Origin: Hyposmocoma kahamanoa | Lineage: Eukaryota; Arthropoda; Insecta; Lepidoptera; Cosmopterigidae | Assembly: GCF_003589595.1 (NCBI RefSeq) | Contig: NW_020653852.1 | Location: forward strand, 5,592,545 to 5,656,544 | DNA: 64,000 nucleotides | Direction of reading: 5' to 3' | In this document: positions 52,762-64,000 of the stretch, piece after piece | How the letters are laid out: each line of letters opens with the position of its first letter | Position numbering within the stretch: position 1 is the stretch's first letter | Notes under the pieces: generated by a model | Database searches by the model: none | Told to the model about the DNA's origin: nothing | The model's input: the letters and a program-made list of their open reading frames with translations, nothing else | Translations under genes and position numbers: made by a program

Positions 52762-52772
52762 TTTAGCATTGC
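52423..52772 (-). CDS. Rme-8: Rme-8 exon 1 (first coding exon, residues 1-113)
   Basis: The coding part runs from ATG at 52761-52759 to 52423. The exon itself begins at 52772 after a pyrimidine-rich acceptor ending CAG, so at least one untranslated exon lies upstream. It carries the family signature [14 protein letters not shown] and [14 protein letters not shown] of the PI3P-binding N-terminal region. The start was chosen because family proteins begin 10-15 residues before that signature and the ATG has AAA before it. Donor is CTT followed by GTAAGT, phase 0. Confidence 0.93.
52758..52769 (-). promoter_or_regulatory. Three-codon upstream ORF overlapping the Rme-8 start codon
   Basis: An ATG at 52769-52767 opens a reading frame of three codons whose TGA stop (52760-52758) overlaps the main ATG as ATGA. 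It has G at -3. The arrangement is the kind that can lower or recode initiation by termination and restart, but no function is shown. Confidence 0.45.
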
Positions 52773-53188
52773 CTGAAAAACAAAATAAGTATAAAAATAA
52801 ATTAAATGTAAATATTGGTATTAACAAAATTAGCTGTGTTGAAAATTTTGTTATGTCATGCCGTAATTAGTTATTTTTCAACTATCAGGGAAGAGGAAGC
52901 AATGAAAGTAGGTTACAAACATAATCAAAGTAAAATAAATTAGACACTTATTTTGCGTTAATCATTAAAAAAATATTTCATTCTACCTTCAACAAAACGT
53001 TACGTACGAGTTTGGTTTTTTTTCCGCGTAATACGCAACACAAACAAAGATTTAGACGACTTATTGGAATGAATCCACCCCTTTGTAAATAGATCTGGGA
53101 ATCTGTCGATATGAAGACGTGTAAACAAGACGTGGTAAATAGATTTTTTGCGCAAAAACATTCACTTTCGCCGATAATGAATACTCAC

Positions 53189-53340
53189 AGTTAGTAGACA
53201 TTCAATAAAGTTTCAGTAATTTCAGCGATTATCCAATAGCAACCGCATAGTATACAAAATATTGTAAAAAATTCGAACAAAAGTAGCTCCACGAAAGGGC
53301 CGACAAATCGCTCAATTGACAAATGACAACTCCAAGCTTG
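53189..53340 (-). other. Rme-8: Possible 5' untranslated exon of Rme-8
   Basis: Exon 1 has a clear splice acceptor 11 bases before its ATG, so an upstream non-coding exon must exist. The best donor on the minus strand nearby is GTGAGT at 53188-53183, which would give a 416-bp intron. The 5' limit is a guess. Other donors further upstream are possible. Confidence 0.3.
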
Positions 53341-53365
53341 TGTTGCCAAAATAACAAGAAATTAA

Positions 53366-54318
53366 GGGCGCGTTCAAATTAGCCGCTGTTAAAAGTGCTG
53401 CAGCCGTGCGGCTGATTTTTTTTTATTAATAATTTTGGCTTGGATACAAGTCCTTTGAGCCGTGTCTTCATTTAATTATGTTTCTGTAAATATGGCCGCC
53501 ACAAAGAATAGGCAATTTGAGGCGGCGTGCTTGGATTGACTCGGGATTCCTTAGAATTCCAAAAAAAGAAGAGATTCGTATAATTTCGCATTTCAATCTT
53601 CGATTAAGACACGTGATATCCTATAATATCCTATTCCACTTTAAACTAGATTTCACAAAATAATTGAAAGTCAAAATAAAAACAACACTTTTCCCTCCAA
53701 AAGGCCCAGAGCGAATCCCACGCTGCTGAAGTGCGACCACTTTTTTAGTGATGTTTTATCTTTCGATTCAGTTACGCGATGGATTGCAAAAGCACATTGT
53801 AATATTACAATTAAATAGTTACAAAACTCGATTTACGAAAAATATTTCTAAATAGTTTTCGCCTTGTTTACGGGTTTTTATGGGATTTTTACGTTTGTTT
53901 AACACTATTCTTCACACTTGTATTCAAAACCAAAAGACATATAGTCCAACCCCCCGTCAAAGTTCTTGAGGCATACACTTCACACATAGGTGTTAAAAAT
54001 GTCTCACCTGCTTTGTTTTTTTCAGTTGTAGTTTTAGTTTCATAATTGTCAACAAATTTTAGACATATGTACATTTTCCCATGCCTTTTTTTGTCCAGTC
54101 CATTGGAAATTGGAATAGCTGGCGGAGATGCTATCCCATATTGCAGGGTGTTGTTTCACATTATCTATAAATTTAATTTTCAATCAAATCAAATTTTACT
54201 TGTCAATTCGATTTTCATCCATCGTAGTTAATTTGAAAAATTAACATGTACACCTCACTAGCGTGACAGCCACCGCGCGGCTGCAGTGCGTCTAACAACG
54301 GTTAATTTGTACGCGCCA
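53366..54318. mobile_element. Harbinger-like non-autonomous element in the divergent promoter region
   Basis: Ends are GGGCGCGTTCAAATTAGCCG and, inverted, TGGCGCGTACAAATTAACCG, followed on both sides by a GCAGCCG/CGGCTGC subterminal block. TAA lies at each border (53363-53365 and 54319-54321). No transposase is seen in the 953 bp. Confidence 0.68.
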
Positions 54319-54487
54319 TAAGTTTTACTTTTCTTTAGCGAAAAAAATTTAGAAAATGGCATTTTGGCTTCTTCTTGCAAAAAATAAAATAAACACGCCA
54401 CGTAGATTTTACAAAGTGTATTCCACAAGTCCCGTCTTCTCCAAGCCTTCTCTTCATTGACTTACTTACTTATTTTGTCTTTAACCG

Positions 54488-54640
54488 ACAAAAAAGGAGG
54501 AGGTTCTCAATTCGACTATATGTTCTTTTTTTGTATGTATGTTACGCGGTAACTCCGGTATTTGTGAACCGATTTTGATGATCCTTTTTTTGTTGCAAAG
54601 ATCTCCATAGTGGTTGGGACCAGCGATTTCTCCGTCGTAT
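54488..54640 (+). repeat. ACCGACTTC-type dispersed repeat, copy 1
   Basis: AAAAAAGGAGGAGGTTCTCA then ATTCGACTATATG and GGTAACTCCGGTATTTGTG. This sequence is very common in lepidopteran genomes. Element class not determined here. Confidence 0.6.
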
Positions 54641-56232
54641 TGTATATTAAATAATAATGTAATAAATTATATATAATGAAAATAAATTGTAATTGTTTAA
54701 TATAAATCATGCCGTATTGTAAGAAAAAAATTAAAAGTACATATACGTAAGTACATATACGTAAGTACATATATAAATTACAAAAGCAATAAAAATAACC
54801 AAAGAGCTAACTGTCCTTATCCTAAAAAAAACACGCGCAAAAGACAGAAAGAGACCCGTTAGCGTCAATTTCAATTTTCGAACTACAAGCGATCGAAATA
54901 TTTAAATTTAGAACAAAAACTATAGAGTTGATTTAATGTTAATCTTATTTTTAAAATCACTTCTTGTTAAATATTAGTCATAAATAACTAACAAAATATT
55001 GTTGTATTCGTTTTACTGGTTCGAGTTATCAATCAGAAGTCCGAAAATACATTTGCCCGAAGTTAATGTTTGCTCGAATTTTTGTAATCCCAAATGTAAT
55101 TTTTTAGGTTATTTTAGGAATATTACAAAACAAAGTAACTTCTTTCTTATTTTCCTTGTAATGAGCAACCAAAATCCCCTGAAAGCATAACGGTTTTGTT
55201 ATAAATCGGTTTACGAGATTATTAAACTTTGAGTTTATTTCTAGTTGGAATCTAGAAATTCGAATCATCAAAATATTTCTTGCACCACGTTATAACTACC
55301 AACAGAGAGACACAGCTATTTTCGCATTTACAGTATATGTATGTATGTACCTATATATCACAACTCTTATTACTTGAAGTGAATTCGTAAAAAATGCAAC
55401 ATAATACTATAAAATTAATTAATATTGACATTAACACTACTCCATAACTCTTGTGTTCAAGTAGTTTTCACAAGAAGCCAAATATGGTGCATTTTGTTAT
55501 TTCCAGTAGAAGCTGATATGCATAATTTTTAGGCCTTTAAATTGTGGCAAACAAAATTAAGCAATACCTCAATGACTTTACAGTTTAAATTAAACGTTTT
55601 AGTTTTTTAAATATTTCTATACATGTCACTACGTTTGTAGAGTTTAACTCCGGCCATGCTTGTCATTGGCTCCAACCCTGACTGCGACAAGGCATACACT
55701 GAAAAAAAAACTCCGGACATTTTTCCGCGGTTTTTGGATTAGAGTTAGGATTGTATTTATTGTCATCCATTTATTGTAAGTCAATGGGCAATCTCCTCTG
55801 GCAAATACAAGTAAAACAATACTACTGTTACCTTACTGTTACAGTACACACAAAATTGGAAAAATAAATTCACTACATACAGTCTAGCCAAGGTGGAATT
55901 ACATTTTTCATATACATGATTAATCAATACGTAATACATTTCGACACCGTCACGTCAATAACTTTCCGACTCTAGTATATTCATGAGAATCGATTTATTT
56001 TTACAGGCTTATTCTATGTACGGACATGGCATGAATGTGTGTTTTATCTGTGTATTTGTAAAAATAAGCTAGTGTTGTAGACTTTCGTTTGTAGGAGGCC
56101 ATAGTGACACAATTCAATTTTGCATTTGAGTGCACCTGTTTGCTTGTAGTACTTTTTGAGGGGCTCAAAAAGTGGCAGAAATTTTTGTTCGAGAAATAAC
56201 GCTGATAGCGCTTCCCGTCCTGTATGCTCTAA

Positions 56233-56497
56233 GGGTCGTATTCCAGAACTCTACTCATTGCTCAATTCATGACATGAGTACGATTTAAAGCACTCGAAAT
56301 CATACTCAAGTCCCTGCCATTAGGGTCGTATTGTAGAACTTTACTCAATGCTCAAGTCAAGACTTGAGTATGATTCAAAGCACTAGAAATCACACTCAAG
56401 TCCTTGCTATTAGGGTCCTATTTCCAGTGCTTAAAATCATACTCAAGTCTGGTCAAATCCTGACTTGAGCATAGAGTAGAGTTCTGGAATATGACTC
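56233..56497. mobile_element. Palindromic MITE, family C copy 3, with an extra module
   Basis: A 265-bp relative of the 11254 and 35078 copies. It has one additional module of about 90 bp containing TTAGGGTCGTATTGTAGAAC. It ends about 400 bp upstream of the SerRS start codon. Flanks are TAA and TAT. Confidence 0.75.
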
Positions 56498-56899
56498 TAT
56501 TCTTTTTTTTTTTCTATCCTCTAAGCTCTAAGTTGACATCTGTAAAAAGTTTAAGTTACTGAACGAAACCGAGGGAGCCAATAGCAAGTGGTGGTGGTGT
56601 GATTGTGGAAGGTTTTTTTCGCTGTTGTCAAATAATTTTAAATCTCGTTTTTCTCTGCAGCTTTTAGATAATACAAGTTTATTTTATAATTCGCGCTAAA
56701 CGAAAAATCCAAAAGATATTTTAAAGGTAGAACATTTTTCAGTCGGAAAATTACCCAGCAATGAAAGTAATATAAAAACATTGAATGTCAATGTCACAAA
56801 ACTCGTGAAACATACTTTAGACGTGTAACCACCTCTCTCTTTTAATTTTCCAACTTTAAAAAACAAACATTGCGCCACGTTTACTCAAATAACATCAGG

Positions 56900-63841
<6,942 letters not shown>

Positions 63842-64000
63842 GTAAGTTTAAGTTCTACCATGGACCAATACTTCGAAAGGACTGCTAATCGCTTTACAAG
63901 ACATCGTAGTCGGGTATTTAGTACCTATTGATAGACCAGATGTCGCGACGAGTACCAAATAGCCATTTTTGTAACTAATTTGTTTTACATTGACAAGCTT

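Larger units (their letters stand above)
53189..56899. promoter_or_regulatory. Divergent promoter region between Rme-8 and SerRS
   Basis: The two genes point away from each other with no other gene between them, so both promoters must lie here. I see no clear TATA boxes. About a third of the interval is mobile DNA: a Harbinger-like element (53366-54318), the ACCGACTTC repeat (54488-54640) and a palindromic MITE (56233-56497). A pyrimidine tract with CAG at 56648-56660 could be an acceptor for a SerRS 5' untranslated exon. The rest (54641-56232 and 56498-56899) is AT-rich and I recognise nothing in it. Confidence 0.45.

Overview
The window is eukaryotic, intron-rich, AT-rich DNA from an insect, most probably a moth or butterfly (Lepidoptera). 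Two conserved housekeeping genes are each split into short exons with canonical GT-AG introns. The introns are filled with repeat types familiar from lepidopteran genomes: tRNA-derived SINEs, palindromic MITEs, fragments of jockey-like and RTE-like LINEs, and one Tc1/mariner-superfamily transposon. The species cannot be fixed from the sequence.

Positions 52772 to 1 (minus strand) hold nearly all of Rme-8, the orthologue of DNAJC13, an endosomal DnaJ-domain protein. I could trace 33 exons whose splice phases all agree. They encode 2005 residues, from the initiator methionine (52761-52759) to an exon ending at 1064. About 200 C-terminal residues must lie beyond the left edge. The J domain with its HPD tripeptide is in exon 22, a GYF-like domain spans exons 16-17, and four IWN-type repeats are in exons 12, 20, 28 and 32.

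Positions 56900 to 63841 (plus strand) hold the first six coding exons (409 residues plus two bases) of cytosolic seryl-tRNA synthetase. They include the N-terminal tRNA-binding coiled coil and class II motifs 1 and 2. The 3' exons lie beyond the right edge. The two genes are divergent (head to head), with about 4.1 kb between their first recognised coding exons. A Harbinger-like element and a palindromic MITE sit in that interval. The two genes share no pathway I know of: one serves endosomal sorting, the other protein synthesis.

The main discoveries are in the non-coding DNA. The first coding intron of Rme-8 (48651-52422) carries a nearly complete transposon with 42-bp terminal inverted repeats, TA target duplication and a transposase with DD82E spacing, the spacing reported for the Sailor group. 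The transposase has a frameshift and a stop, and a 322-bp internal piece of a LINE has inserted into it with an 8-bp target duplication. Other observations: a three-layer nest of insertions at 21.6-22.4 kb; a MITE family with 8-bp target duplications in three copies; a palindromic 3-bp-duplication family whose copies differ in module number; four foldback copies with TA flanks; a tRNA-Gly-derived SINE family, one copy of which is split by another SINE; a CpG-rich inverted repeat cluster at 6.4-7.0 kb; and several long perfect or near-perfect hairpins inside introns. I see no bacterial operons, CRISPR arrays, rRNA or functional tRNA genes.
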